Shown in pieces: positions 7,021 to 15,177 of a stretch of 18,687 nucleotides of DNA (position 1 is the stretch's first letter; each line of letters begins with the position of its first letter). The notes beneath the pieces were generated by a model that did no database searches, was not told the origin of the DNA, and was given only the letters and a program-made list of their open reading frames with translations. The translations under genes were made by a program, and so were the position numbers. Source of the DNA: an uncultured Acetatifactor sp. (GTDB lineage: Bacteria; Bacillota; Clostridia; Lachnospirales; Lachnospiraceae); NCBI GenBank assembly GCA_910584235.1, contig CAJTZD010000012.1:1-18687 (forward strand). The letters are read 5' to 3'.

Positions 7021-7263
7021 TAGTATGAGTATGAACTGATCGTCATATGCAAGCCGGAACATATTGAAAAGGTACAGGACTATATCCGCTTCTACTGGGG
7101 CGGCATGCTGGACAAGGGCTCAGCCTGAAAGACGAAAAAGCTGGAAGTCATGGCAACGGTTCCCAGCGGAACCAGCCATATTTTGCGGCTTACACGCGGA
7201 AAGCTTTGTAAATTGGCGGCAGATTTGGCCGATCATGTTCATAATACCGAAAAGGAAACGCCT
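7021..7263 (+). other. Degenerate coding-like stretch upstream of the response regulator
   Basis: One frame, in register with the response regulator, reads Y-E-L-I-V-I-C-K-P-E-H-I-E-K-V-Q and continues to a TGA at 7126, then K-L-E-V-M-A-T-V-P-S up to the regulator's Met. It has no start codon after the TAG at 7024. The amphipathic, protein-like composition suggests the remnant of a gene, but I do not recognise its family. It is not the C-terminus of a YesM-type histidine kinase, which would be the expected neighbour. No good promoter for the response regulator is visible here. Confidence 0.3.
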
Positions 7264-8025
7264 ATGTACAGCCTACTCTTAGTTGATGATGAAGAATTTG
7301 CCCTGGCCGCCCTGCGGCATGCCCTGCCCTGGGAGGCCTACGGCTTTACGGACATCCGCACCGCCTCCTCCTCCCCGGACGCCTGGGAGCTTTTGACAAC
7401 AGGGCGGATTGACGCATGTTTCATAGATATTCGCATGCCCGTCATGTCAGGACTGGAGCTGCTGGCCAGGGCCCGGCGCCAGAACCTGGAGACGCTTTTC
7501 GTGGTAGTCTCCGGCTATTCCGATTTCTCCTATGCAAAACAGGCCATTCAGCACGGCGTCCTGGACTATTGTTTAAAGCCCGTATCGGAGGAGGAATGCA
7601 GGCCTGTGCTGGAGAAGCTGGCCAGACAGATCCCCTTAAACCGTATCTCCCCGGACAGCGCCTTTGCCTCCAGACTGCTGGCAGATCCGGATTTCTGCCG
7701 GGACTTTCTGTCAGGCCTCTATGCCGCCCCCGGCCCGCAGCTTACTTTGCTGTTGCTTCGCACCCCGGATCTTGGACGGATTCTTTTGGCCTCGGATTCC
7801 CTCCGGCCTGCGAAAGTCCTTTTTCTGGGAGAGGATGAGGCATTTTTGATCTGGACAGATTCTCCAAATGAAGATAATTTCGTCTCCTTTCTGGAAAGCT
7901 GGCGGCAGACAGCCCTTTTGATCTATGGAACTGCCCCCCCCCGGATCCCACATCTTTCCAGAGCGCTTTCCGGCGTCTGCGCATTATCTGTCATTCCCAG
8001 AGCACCGCTCCCACAGGCGTTGTAA
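7264..8025 (+). pseudogene. YesN-type response regulator lacking its AraC DNA-binding domain
   Basis: The start at 7264 is chosen because AAGGAAA lies upstream and the protein then begins with the receiver domain: MYSLLLVDDEE. Acidic residues D8-D9, the phospho-acceptor D55 (FIDIRMP), S83 (VVSGYSD) and K105 (LKP) are all present, and D-Y-C-L-K-P-V is typical of YesN/AraC-type regulators. About 125 residues of a middle domain follow and the frame stops at residue 253. Family members normally run to about 500 residues and end in two AraC helix-turn-helices, which are absent here. The sequence right after the stop (8040 on) belongs to an unrelated nucleotidyltransferase, so the 3' part was probably lost in a deletion or rearrangement. 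No sensor kinase lies next to it. It can hardly act as a transcription factor, although the receiver domain might still fold. Confidence 0.8.
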
Positions 8026-8040
8026 AGCTCCCCGCGGCCA

Positions 8041-8259
8041 ATGAAGAGACCGCGCTCCAGGGCCAAAGGGACAGCGAGAGAGCGAAGCGATATCGATGTC
8101 GCCGTATCCGGTGTGGAAGATTTCGACCTATTGCTTTCCGAAATCGATGACTTGCCCACCCTTTATACGGTTGACGTAGTCAATCTTGACACCTGTCGGA
8201 ATACATTATTATTGGAGGACATCAGGCAATATGGACGCAAAATTTACGAGACGGTATGA
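8041..8259 (+). pseudogene. MNT-domain nucleotidyltransferase (antitoxin-type), 5'-truncated
   Basis: The frame encodes R-S-R-A-K-G-T-A-R-E-R-S-D-I-D-V-A followed by a ~45-residue C-terminal part ending DIRQYGRKIYETV. This is the G-S-x9-D-x-D active-site region of the minimal nucleotidyltransferase family, but the normal N-terminal ~30 residues are missing and the expected Gly of the GS motif is Arg, exactly at the break with the truncated response regulator. The frame is in register with that regulator, separated by its TAA at 8023. It overlaps the start of the HEPN gene by 29 nt, the usual arrangement of MntA/HepT-type toxin-antitoxin pairs, where the MNT protein modifies and neutralises the HEPN RNase. 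Translation from the Met at 8041 has no good ribosome binding site. Confidence 0.78.
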
Positions 8260-8625
8260 ATCTTTCCGAAAATCTCTGGATGCCCTGAACGAGGCAAAGG
8301 TGCGCGACATGACCGATTCCTTTGTCCTGAGCGGAACCAGCGCAAAATTCTGTATCACTTTTGACCTTTGCCGGAAGTTGATGAAAGACATCCTCATGCA
8401 TCACTACGCGATTACTGATTTCGTGGCAGTTTCCCCGAAAGAAGTCCTCCTGAAAGGATTTCAGGCGAAACTGAAGATGTGTGGATGGAGATGCTCACAG
8501 TGCGGAACAGCCTTACGCATGACTATGACAATGAGCTCATCAAGCAATACTGCGATAAAATCGTTGCAGTCTATATCGATATGTTCTACGACTTTGAGGA
8601 GACTGTAGGGAAGCTGGATTTCTAA
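8231..8625 (+). pseudogene. HEPN-domain protein (HepT-like toxin), frameshifted
   Basis: The first frame from the ATG at 8231 reads M-D-A-K-F-T-R-R-Y-E-S-F and proceeds through a helical HEPN domain to about residue 81, then turns into nonsense and stops at 8608. The next frame picks up with E-D-V-W-M-E-M-L-T-V and carries the HEPN RNase motif RNSLTHDY (R-x4-H-x-Y) before ending in L-D-F at 8625. A net loss of one base (mod 3) near 8466-8474 explains the break. The active-site motif is therefore intact in the DNA but is not joined to its N-terminus. With the truncated MNT gene upstream this is a dead toxin-antitoxin pair; loss of both partners is consistent with a toxin that could not be kept without its antitoxin. 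Confidence 0.78.
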
Positions 8626-8717
8626 GTCAGCCAAAGAACGGTCTTAGCCCCTCTCGCCGACCCAAATATCTCCCGGAAAGAGCCTGCCCGGGAAACCCGA
8701 TTCAGCGCTTTTTACAG

Positions 8718-8749
8718 AAAAAGGCCCCCCAGGGCTGCCAAAGCCCTGG
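8718..8749 (-). terminator. Rho-independent terminator of the rhamnosidase operon
   Basis: On the minus strand a perfect 8-bp stem CCAGGGCT (8749-8742), loop TTGGC, AGCCCTGG (8736-8729), then GGGGCC and TTTTT (8722-8718). It lies 50 nt after the GH78 stop codon. Confidence 0.88.
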
Positions 8750-8799
8750 AAAGCCAAATGGTTCAGCCGTCTATGTCTGTACGGCACATATCCTCATAT

Positions 8800-11604
8800 C
8801 TACAGGCAATGCATCCCGGCCTCCAGATGCTCTCTGCGTCCGTCCGGCAGAATCACTTCCGCCTGAGCGCCCGCAGGGATCTCTATCTCATAGCTTATTC
8901 TCTCTCCCTCATACCGCCAGCCGCTGACGATCTCGCCCAGCGGAGACAGATAGGATGCTTTTGCATATTGCAAAGCTTTGTATGGCGTGGGCTGTATGAC
9001 AATGCGCCCCTGCTCCAGACGGATGCCGCATACCCCGGAGAAGAGCCAGCCGCAAATAGCCCCATAGGAATAATGGTTCAGGGAGGCCTTGCCGTCCCAT
9101 GTCTCCCAGATGGTGGTGGCGCCTTTCTTTACGGCATAGAGCCAGCCGGGCATGGTATCCTGGAGCAGCAGCCTGTAAGCGGTCTCCCCATAGCCGTGCT
9201 CCGCCAGCACTCCGCAGAGAGAGGGCGTGGACAGAAAGCCCGTGTTCAGGTGATAGCCTGCATTTACCACCAGTTCATTCAGGTCGGCTGCTGCCTGGCG
9301 CTTCTCCTCTTCGTCCAACAGGTCAAAGGATATGGCGCGCACATATTCCGCCTGCCTGTCGGAGCGGATTCTGCCGTTCGCTGTCGCCAGATGCCGGAAT
9401 GCGCCTTTCGCCTTTTCGGAGACATCTTTAAATCTTGCCGCATCCTCCTCTTTCCCCAGGATTTCCGCAATCTCAGCCAGCATCTGACCGGATCTGGCGA
9501 AATAGGCTGTGGCCACTTTCCCCTGGGGCTTGCCCATGACCGAAGTGCTGTCCACGTCCGGCTCGCACCACTCGCCGTAGTCTACGCCTGTCTCGATGGC
9601 GTAGCCGGCGCAGGGGTTGGGAGCAGCTGCGTCCTTTGCCGCTCCATTGCTGCCGCCTTTTTCGTTCACTGCATCCCGGCTGCCTGTCTGCCGGAATTTC
9701 TCCATCAGCTCCGCCAGCTTCTCCTTGGGCATGCCGGCGACTATGGCCCGGTACTCCTCCGGTATCTGCATCTGCGGCGGCTGACCCTGGAGCCCCTGGG
9801 GCGCTGCTCCCTGCGCCATGGCTCCCTGGGACACTGCTCCCTGCTGTCCTTTCCCTGCGCGGCTCTCCAGATAGGCGAACCACCTGCCCATCATCTCATA
9901 ATTCTCCTCCAGAATCCGCCTGTCCCCATATCTTTGATACAGCACATAGGGCACAATGATGCACGCATCCCCCCAGCCTACGGACCCGGCCAGCATCTTC
10001 GTAAAGAAAGAGGGATTGTTGTTCCGCGGCGCGATATTGGCTACTTTTCCGTCTTCGTACTGGTTCAGCCTGCACTCCCCCAGCCATTTGCGGATGACAG
10101 GATAGCAGTCTTCCAGATAGATGCCCGTTTCCGCGAACACTCCCATATCCCCGGTCCAGGCCGCCCGCTCCCTGGTAGGACAGTCTGTGGGCACATCGCA
10201 GAAATTGGACTTCTGACTCCAGATACTGTTCTCCACCAACTTGTTCACGGCCGGATTGGAGCATTCAAAACGCCCCAACTGCTCCATCCGGGAATAGACC
10301 GCTATGGAAGTAAATACGGCATTGCTCAAATCCACATCCGTCTCCACCTTCGCGTACCGAAAGCCCCAGATCGTGAACCTGGACTTATAATGGTTCTCCC
10401 CCTCCTTACAGATATACACCACCTGCTGCCTGGTACCGCCCTCCTTGTGGCGCTCCCTGTCCTGAAAATTCTCCGCGGTAAAATTGCCCTTCTCGTCCAG
10501 GGTTTCCCCATGGGTCAGCACAATACGCTCTCCCGCATGTGCATTCACGGTAAACTCCACATACCCCGCCAGGTTCTGCCCATAGTCAATGACTGTCTCC
10601 CCATTTGGAGTCTTCAAAATCTTCCCTTCAAACCGCTCTGCCTCCACAATAGGCACACAGTTGGAGCACACCAGATTCTCCACCCCGAACTTTGCCGGCC
10701 TCACCCCATGATAATCCCGAATCTCCTCCAGCCTGGCATCCACCACCTCGCCCTGCTGCATATCGTCCTCCCGAATCGGCCCTGCCTGGGAGGCCTCCCA
10801 GCTTTCATCGGATACGCACACCGCCCTGCCGTCCACCTCCAGCTGGAAAAACAGAGCCACATCCTCCCCATACAGATTCCTGTCCCCGTCCACGCCGGAA
10901 CAGCTCCGGTACCACCCATCCCCCAGGATGACCTGTACCGCATTCTCCCCCTCTTTCAACAGGCCCGTCACATCATAAGTCTGATAAGCCAGCCTCTTGT
11001 CATAGGTGGAAGTCCCCGGCGCCAGCACAAAATCCCCCACCCTCTTCCCGTTCAGGAAAGCCTCATACAGGCCATGGCAGGTAATATACAGCCTGCCCTC
11101 CCCCTTTCTCTCCAGAAAAAAGGATGTCCTCAGGTAACTGGCCGGCTTATGAGGCGGCAAACCGGCTTTTCCGGGCTGCGACTCCTTTTTCTGGCCGGCT
11201 CCCAAACCAGCTTCCCGAACAGCTTGCGAATCGCTTTCCAGGGCTTCTCCCGGGACACAGTCCGGCTCCGGATCAATCCACTTCGCCACAAACTCCTCCC
11301 GCTCCAAAAGCCCTATCTCAAAAAAGACCTCCTCGCTCCAGTCCCCGGCCCTGTCCTCCTCATCCCACAGCCTCACCCGCCAGGAAACCCTCTGCCTGCT
11401 GCCCGCCGCCGCGCCAAACAGCGCATTCATCCTGTCACCAGCCACCTTTCCGCTGTCCCAGATGACCTGATTCCCGCAGACTGCCTCAATCTCATAAGCT
11501 GTCTGTCTCTTGCCCCCACTGCAATTCCAGGATAAATACGGCTCCCTGATATCAATCCCAACAGGATTCTCCATATATTCTGTCCTAAGCCGGATCGCTT
11601 TCAT
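8800..11604 (-). CDS. Alpha-L-rhamnosidase, glycoside hydrolase family 78
   Basis: The 934-residue enzyme removes terminal alpha-L-rhamnose from glycosides. An N-terminal Bac_rhamnosid_N-like beta region (to ~345) is followed by the (alpha/alpha)6 barrel. The motif DCPTRERAAWTGD (474-486) supplies Asp474, Glu479 and Asp486; Glu834 lies in IWETWDG, and LNHYSYGA (842-849) follows. These match, in order and spacing, the catalytic set described for the Bacillus GH78 enzyme RhaB. There is no signal peptide, so it should act in the cytoplasm on imported oligosaccharides. AGGAGG (11621-11616) precedes the ATG by 11 nt. Two stretches look inserted: residues ~117-152 and, more strikingly, ~583-664 (Gln/Gly/Ala-rich, then a charged helix) inside the barrel. 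It is the last gene of a minus-strand operon with the propeller protein (74-nt gap) and the transporter. GH78 assignment is secure; the natural substrate is not known. Confidence 0.95.
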   Translation of the reverse strand: MKAIRLRTEYMENPVGIDIREPYLSWNCSGGKRQTAYEIEAVCGNQVIWDSGKVAGDRMNALFGAAAGSRQRVSWRVRLWDEEDRAGDWSEEVFFEIGLLEREEFVAKWIDPEPDCVPGEALESDSQAVREAGLGAGQKKESQPGKAGLPPHKPASYLRTSFFLERKGEGRLYITCHGLYEAFLNGKRVGDFVLAPGTSTYDKRLAYQTYDVTGLLKEGENAVQVILGDGWYRSCSGVDGDRNLYGEDVALFFQLEVDGRAVCVSDESWEASQAGPIREDDMQQGEVVDARLEEIRDYHGVRPAKFGVENLVCSNCVPIVEAERFEGKILKTPNGETVIDYGQNLAGYVEFTVNAHAGERIVLTHGETLDEKGNFTAENFQDRERHKEGGTRQQVVYICKEGENHYKSRFTIWGFRYAKVETDVDLSNAVFTSIAVYSRMEQLGRFECSNPAVNKLVENSIWSQKSNFCDVPTDCPTRERAAWTGDMGVFAETGIYLEDCYPVIRKWLGECRLNQYEDGKVANIAPRNNNPSFFTKMLAGSVGWGDACIIVPYVLYQRYGDRRILEENYEMMGRWFAYLESRAGKGQQGAVSQGAMAQGAAPQGLQGQPPQMQIPEEYRAIVAGMPKEKLAELMEKFRQTGSRDAVNEKGGSNGAAKDAAAPNPCAGYAIETGVDYGEWCEPDVDSTSVMGKPQGKVATAYFARSGQMLAEIAEILGKEEDAARFKDVSEKAKGAFRHLATANGRIRSDRQAEYVRAISFDLLDEEEKRQAAADLNELVVNAGYHLNTGFLSTPSLCGVLAEHGYGETAYRLLLQDTMPGWLYAVKKGATTIWETWDGKASLNHYSYGAICGWLFSGVCGIRLEQGRIVIQPTPYKALQYAKASYLSPLGEIVSGWRYEGERISYEIEIPAGAQAEVILPDGRREHLEAGMHCL

Positions 11605-11678
11605 AAATAATTCGTCCTCCTAATATTCCGTCCAGTTCCAATACCAATCTTCCTTCTGTCCAGCGCTTGCGCAGCCGC

Positions 11679-13268
11679 CTAAGGCTCCATATCCCCAATA
11701 TCCAGCACAACCCCGTCATAAGCCGAATACCCCCGGCTCTCCGGCCTCCCATCCTCTCCCTCCGCAAAGGAAAGCATCGCCGGCGCGTGCACATCGTCCC
11801 TGCGAAACACCGCCCGCAGCTTCATCTCCCCGGTATGCTTCCCGGTAACACAAAGGTCAGCCTCGAACACCGTTCTCCCCGGCGCGAATATACTGGCCGG
11901 AGCCGTAACCGTCATACTGCCGTTATAAAAAGTCTCCCCGTCATCGCTGAAGCCCTCATACAGCGTCCGATATACAGGCGGATTCCCCATTCCGCCCTCG
12001 TTCAGCACATACCCGCCGGCTTTCCCCTTAATCTTTATGGAAAAGACATCCTCCCCAGGCCTGCACCGGGGTGCCTCCCCCGGAAGCGCATAGGGTATCT
12101 CCTTCCCCTCCGGAGTCTCCCTGACAGGTACCGGCTGCCCGGGCACATAATCCAGAAGACGGCACATCCTCAAACGTTTCCTTATGGCTCCCTCCGCAGG
12201 TCTGGTTCCCTCGTTCCACATTGCCCGGGTGCTGTCCGGATGCCAGCTAATGGGGGAATAATACACCCATCTGCCCTCCGGATCGCTCAAATCCACCCCT
12301 GCATGGTTCCTGCCCTCCCTCTGGGACTTCTCAATGTCGATCAGCACAGGCCCTACGTTCCCCTTGCGGAACGCCCGCACGCCGCTGACGCAGTACATAT
12401 AAAGACAATTGATGAACTTGCCCCGCACCGCAATTGACTGGGGCTGGGGCACCAGACCGAACACCCCGCAGTTGGTCTTTTCGGAGAACCGGGGCGACAT
12501 GACTACGCCCAGCCTTTCATCCGCCGAGAAAATAGTAGTCTCCTCATAGCCTGGAGTGTGCGTTATCTGAATCAGCTCCTCACTGTCTAAAGGCAGAACC
12601 ATGCTCTCGCTGACGCTGTCCCCGCCGCCCGCCATGGACAGAGCCATGCCGCCCCGGACGAACTGCTTCAGCTCCCCGCCCCTGGCCGGCAGGGTAATGC
12701 AGTATCCCTCATTTTCCGGATCCGGCTCACATAGCCTGTCACTGCTGATGGCGCATATGTTCTTCAGACAGTAACAGTCTTCCTGCCGCTCCAGCCGTCC
12801 CAGATAGTTCATGGAGCCTGTGGAGGTCAGCATGGTCCATGCCATGTGCCTGTTGTCCGGAGCAATGACGATCTCAGACCAGTGCATAAAGATATTCTCC
12901 CCATGGACAAGATGCTCCGGATAGTACAGACGCACCAGCCTGACCTCTTTACAATGGTCAATGTCCGGGCTGCATTCCAGAACATAGTCCCCCAGCAATA
13001 TCCTCTTATTGTCCGCGAAGCACATCCAGCGGATGCCGTTTGCTCCGGGAAGCTGGGGGATTTCCCCATCAAAGACCTCCCTAACATCGGTCCCATCGTC
13101 ATTTAACGTGACTACATGATACCAGTTCTTTCCCTCATGCTCTTTTGCCGTGCCATAGGATACCAGTACTCTGCCGGAATAAGTATAAGTGCCGGAGATG
13201 TCCTCCGCCTCCCAGGGAAGCGGGATGTCCCGGACTTCAATGCGTCCGAATTCCTTGCTTTCTATCAT
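11679..13268 (-). CDS. Beta-propeller-like protein of unknown function in the rhamnoside operon
   Basis: I do not recognise a named family. The 529-residue protein has no signal peptide and no membrane segment. It is rich in short beta-strand patterns with TolB/PD40-like turns, for example IVIAPDNRHMAWTM and ISWHPDSTRAMWNE, which suggests a multi-bladed propeller over residues ~20-390. The C-terminal ~130 residues (from YVLNEGGMGNPPVY) look like a separate beta-sandwich. It lies 74 nt upstream of the rhamnosidase and 225 nt downstream of the transporter, so it is probably co-expressed with both. GGGAG about 11 nt before the ATG serves as ribosome binding site. Several carbohydrate-active families acting on rhamnose-uronate linkages or oligogalacturonides (PL22, PL42, GH145) use propellers, so a lyase or glycosidase role is conceivable but is only inference from fold and context. 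Confidence 0.8.
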   Translation of the reverse strand: MIESKEFGRIEVRDIPLPWEAEDISGTYTYSGRVLVSYGTAKEHEGKNWYHVVTLNDDGTDVREVFDGEIPQLPGANGIRWMCFADNKRILLGDYVLECSPDIDHCKEVRLVRLYYPEHLVHGENIFMHWSEIVIAPDNRHMAWTMLTSTGSMNYLGRLERQEDCYCLKNICAISSDRLCEPDPENEGYCITLPARGGELKQFVRGGMALSMAGGGDSVSESMVLPLDSEELIQITHTPGYEETTIFSADERLGVVMSPRFSEKTNCGVFGLVPQPQSIAVRGKFINCLYMYCVSGVRAFRKGNVGPVLIDIEKSQREGRNHAGVDLSDPEGRWVYYSPISWHPDSTRAMWNEGTRPAEGAIRKRLRMCRLLDYVPGQPVPVRETPEGKEIPYALPGEAPRCRPGEDVFSIKIKGKAGGYVLNEGGMGNPPVYRTLYEGFSDDGETFYNGSMTVTAPASIFAPGRTVFEADLCVTGKHTGEMKLRAVFRRDDVHAPAMLSFAEGEDGRPESRGYSAYDGVVLDIGDMEP

Positions 13269-13405
13269 CCTGTCAATCTCTCCCTTTCATACATATTTGA
13301 ATAAACCGTCTCAAAGCCGCTGTTCTTTTGTCCGTCTCTTTACCGGCAGGGCCGGCTGGAGAATCTTGGGCCCATTCCCGAAATCGGCCCGGGGCTTGCA
13401 ATGTA

Positions 13406-13457
13406 ATCTGCTAACTTCACACTTCCGGCCATGCCGCTATGCGGTACATATAGCAGA
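13406..13457 (-). repeat. Leader element resembling the one before the second ABC permease
   Basis: In the 225-nt gap between transporter and propeller genes. The minus-strand sequence shares TCTG-Y-T-R-TATGTACC, then CCGCA...GCGGC-W-TGGC-S-GGAAGTGTG and GCAGAT with plus-strand 2686-2757, where a 19-nt block containing an inverted repeat is inserted. Both copies have the same orientation relative to the downstream gene. The flanks also form a long imperfect hairpin (TTGCAATGTAATCTGC / GCAGAATGCAA). Confidence 0.5.
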
Positions 13458-13493
13458 ATGCAATTCTGTTGTCAGGAACAATCAGCGCAAAAC

Positions 13494-14969
13494 CTACGCT
13501 GCCTCCTGCTTCACCGCGGCCTTTTTCTCGGCAATGCGCTTCTGCACTTCCACCATCTCTTCCTTATCCAGGCTGCAGAACCGCATGGCGATCAGCGTCA
13601 CAATCCATCCGCCCAGAGGCAGGCCGTACATGAGCACCATGCTCATCCAGAAGACCCCTCCCGTCAGCGCGTCCGTGGGCTGGGGCATGGTTTCTGTATA
13701 ACCGATCAAAGCAACTGCCGCCGTGGCAATCAGGGCGCTGGCGGAGGAGACAACCTTATCGATCAGGCTGTATACACCTGTCACTACCGCGGGAATGTAC
13801 TTGCCCCCCCTGTCCAGCTCATAGTCGATGACATCTGCCATGAACGCGGTATTGCCGCTGGTAATGCACATCTTCGCACCATTGGTCAAAAGCTGCAGAA
13901 TCATAAAGACAATCATCAGCGGGAACATAGTGCTGATGTTGCGGGTGTCGCTGAACATATGCAGCCCGACGAAGAACAGGATGGTCGCCACCGTAATTCC
14001 GATACAGATATAGTTCCAGTCTATGATCGTCTTCTTATTGCCCCACTTCCTGGCGTAAGCCGCTCCCACGAAGACAAAGAGGATGGAGGGTATCATGCCG
14101 ATGGTGCTCAATGTGGTGGAAATTGCCATGTCGCCGATGATGATGCCGAACATCATAGTGGCTACGATGGACTGGCTGGCTACCTGCTGGGCAATCTTGT
14201 CAGAGGCTCCTGAAGCGATGAAGCACTGCAGGGGACGATTGTTTTTCAGCACATCCAGCATATCTTTCATCTTCAGCTTTTCTTTCTTGGCAGTGACGCC
14301 CACAAAGTTCTCAGGCTTGTCGAATTCCGACACACCGATGCATGTCAATATCAGGCCCACGGCGGAGATGCCGATGGTGAGCCAGCAGGCGGCTGCCAGA
14401 AATTCCAGCGTATAGCCGCCGTACTTGGGCATCAGCCTGGTATAGGCAATCAGGTTCATGGCGATAGGAACCACATAATTGAACACCGTGCCCACCACGC
14501 CAACGATGGGGCGCTGCTTGGGGTCGTTTGTCATTAACGGCCCCACAGTCTGGGACGTCATGTTGAACAGGGTATAGCCAATGATATAGATGATGTAAAG
14601 CCCTATGTACGTCACTATCCCATGTCCCTTGCCCGCTGCCCAGTTGTACATCATAAGAACGGCGAAAGCCATCACCAGCCAGCCGCTGATAAGTAAGATG
14701 CGTATCTTGCCGAACCTGGTATTGACCTTGTCGTACACAAAGGCCAGCAGGGGATCCGTGATGGCATCGAAGACACGGGTGAACGTCAGGATTCCTCCCA
14801 CGGCCATCGTGGCGATGCCGAAGCCCACGTTGGCGCTGTAGCTGGCCATGCCCGTGAGGAAATAGAAACTCATTCCCACCATGCCGCTGGTGGCGGTGAG
14901 TATGATCTGCCAGACCCTGGCCCTGCGGTACTGCACGTTTCCGCTTTGATTGGATGTGTTCTGAGACAT
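13494..14969 (-). CDS. GPH (MelB-type) sugar:cation symporter
   Basis: A 491-residue membrane protein with about twelve hydrophobic segments. The open frame reaches 15083, but the Met at 14969 is chosen because AGGAGG (14983-14978) lies 8 nt upstream and the longer version would extend almost to the promoter. The conserved GPH signature F-D-A-I-T-D-P (67-73) with D80 and the RFGKIR loop (85-90) is clear, as is the central cytoplasmic loop ending in PENFVGVTAKKEKLKMKDM. GPH carriers import glycosides, disaccharides or uronides with Na+ or H+. As first gene of the operon that ends with a cytoplasmic alpha-L-rhamnosidase, it most likely imports rhamnose-containing oligosaccharides; this specificity is inferred from context. 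The C-terminus is Lys/Glu/Ala-rich and cytoplasmic. Confidence 0.9.
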   Translation of the reverse strand: MSQNTSNQSGNVQYRRARVWQIILTATSGMVGMSFYFLTGMASYSANVGFGIATMAVGGILTFTRVFDAITDPLLAFVYDKVNTRFGKIRILLISGWLVMAFAVLMMYNWAAGKGHGIVTYIGLYIIYIIGYTLFNMTSQTVGPLMTNDPKQRPIVGVVGTVFNYVVPIAMNLIAYTRLMPKYGGYTLEFLAAACWLTIGISAVGLILTCIGVSEFDKPENFVGVTAKKEKLKMKDMLDVLKNNRPLQCFIASGASDKIAQQVASQSIVATMMFGIIIGDMAISTTLSTIGMIPSILFVFVGAAYARKWGNKKTIIDWNYICIGITVATILFFVGLHMFSDTRNISTMFPLMIVFMILQLLTNGAKMCITSGNTAFMADVIDYELDRGGKYIPAVVTGVYSLIDKVVSSASALIATAAVALIGYTETMPQPTDALTGGVFWMSMVLMYGLPLGGWIVTLIAMRFCSLDKEEMVEVQKRIAEKKAAVKQEAA

Positions 14970-15074
14970 AATGAAAACCTCCTCCATAAAATATATTTGA
15001 TTGAGATCCGTGGTACATTTCGTTCTTTCTGATTCCATTGGAGCGTTCTTCTTCCATTGGAATACTCTTCTTCT

Positions 15075-15105
15075 ATTATACAAGGATTCCTTTTTCAGAT
15101 GTTAA
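15075..15105 (-). promoter_or_regulatory. Promoter of the transporter/propeller/rhamnosidase operon
   Basis: On the minus strand a perfect TATAAT (15080-15075) with TTAACA (15105-15100) as the only -35-like hexamer, at a 19-bp spacing. A good -10 with a poor or displaced -35 suggests an activator-dependent promoter. The same TTAACA-N19-TATA layout is used by the divergent plus-strand promoter. Confidence 0.65.
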
Positions 15106-15160
15106 ATAATTTCTCATGCCATTCACTTTTTCGTGTTTTTCTAAAAAATGTGTTCCAAAA

Positions 15161-15177
15161 TGTTAAATTACTTAACA
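15161..15177. promoter_or_regulatory. Candidate operator: perfect inverted repeat between divergent promoters
   Basis: TGTTAA (15161-15166), spacer ATTAC, TTAACA (15172-15177). The right arm doubles as the -35-like hexamer of the plus-strand promoter. A further ATGTTAAAT copy occurs at 15099-15107, covering the -35-like element of the minus-strand promoter. The likely binder is the AraC-family regulator encoded just downstream, but that is inferred from location only. Confidence 0.55.

Noticed and set aside
7126..7128. TGA inside a coding-like frame, as a selenocysteine codon
   Set aside because: No SECIS-like hairpin is apparent directly downstream, no selenoprotein family is recognised, and the neighbouring genes are decayed.
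8758..11535. A 925-codon open frame on the plus strand
   Set aside because: It lies antisense to the GH78 gene over almost its entire length, has no family-like motifs or ribosome binding site, and its composition (many Pro, His, Arg, Leu) is that expected of a reverse-complemented GC-rich gene.
11667..12437. Plus-strand open frame of 256 codons
   Set aside because: Antisense shadow of the propeller-like gene; no start signal and Arg/Pro/His-rich shadow composition.
13440..13493. A second promoter for the propeller gene (CTGACA-N17-TATATG on the minus strand)
   Set aside because: Only partial matches to consensus, and it overlaps the leader repeat and hairpin; too weak to call.
13431..14213. 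Plus-strand open frame of 260 codons
   Set aside because: Antisense to the GPH transporter; His/Asp/Gly-rich translation typical of a shadow frame.
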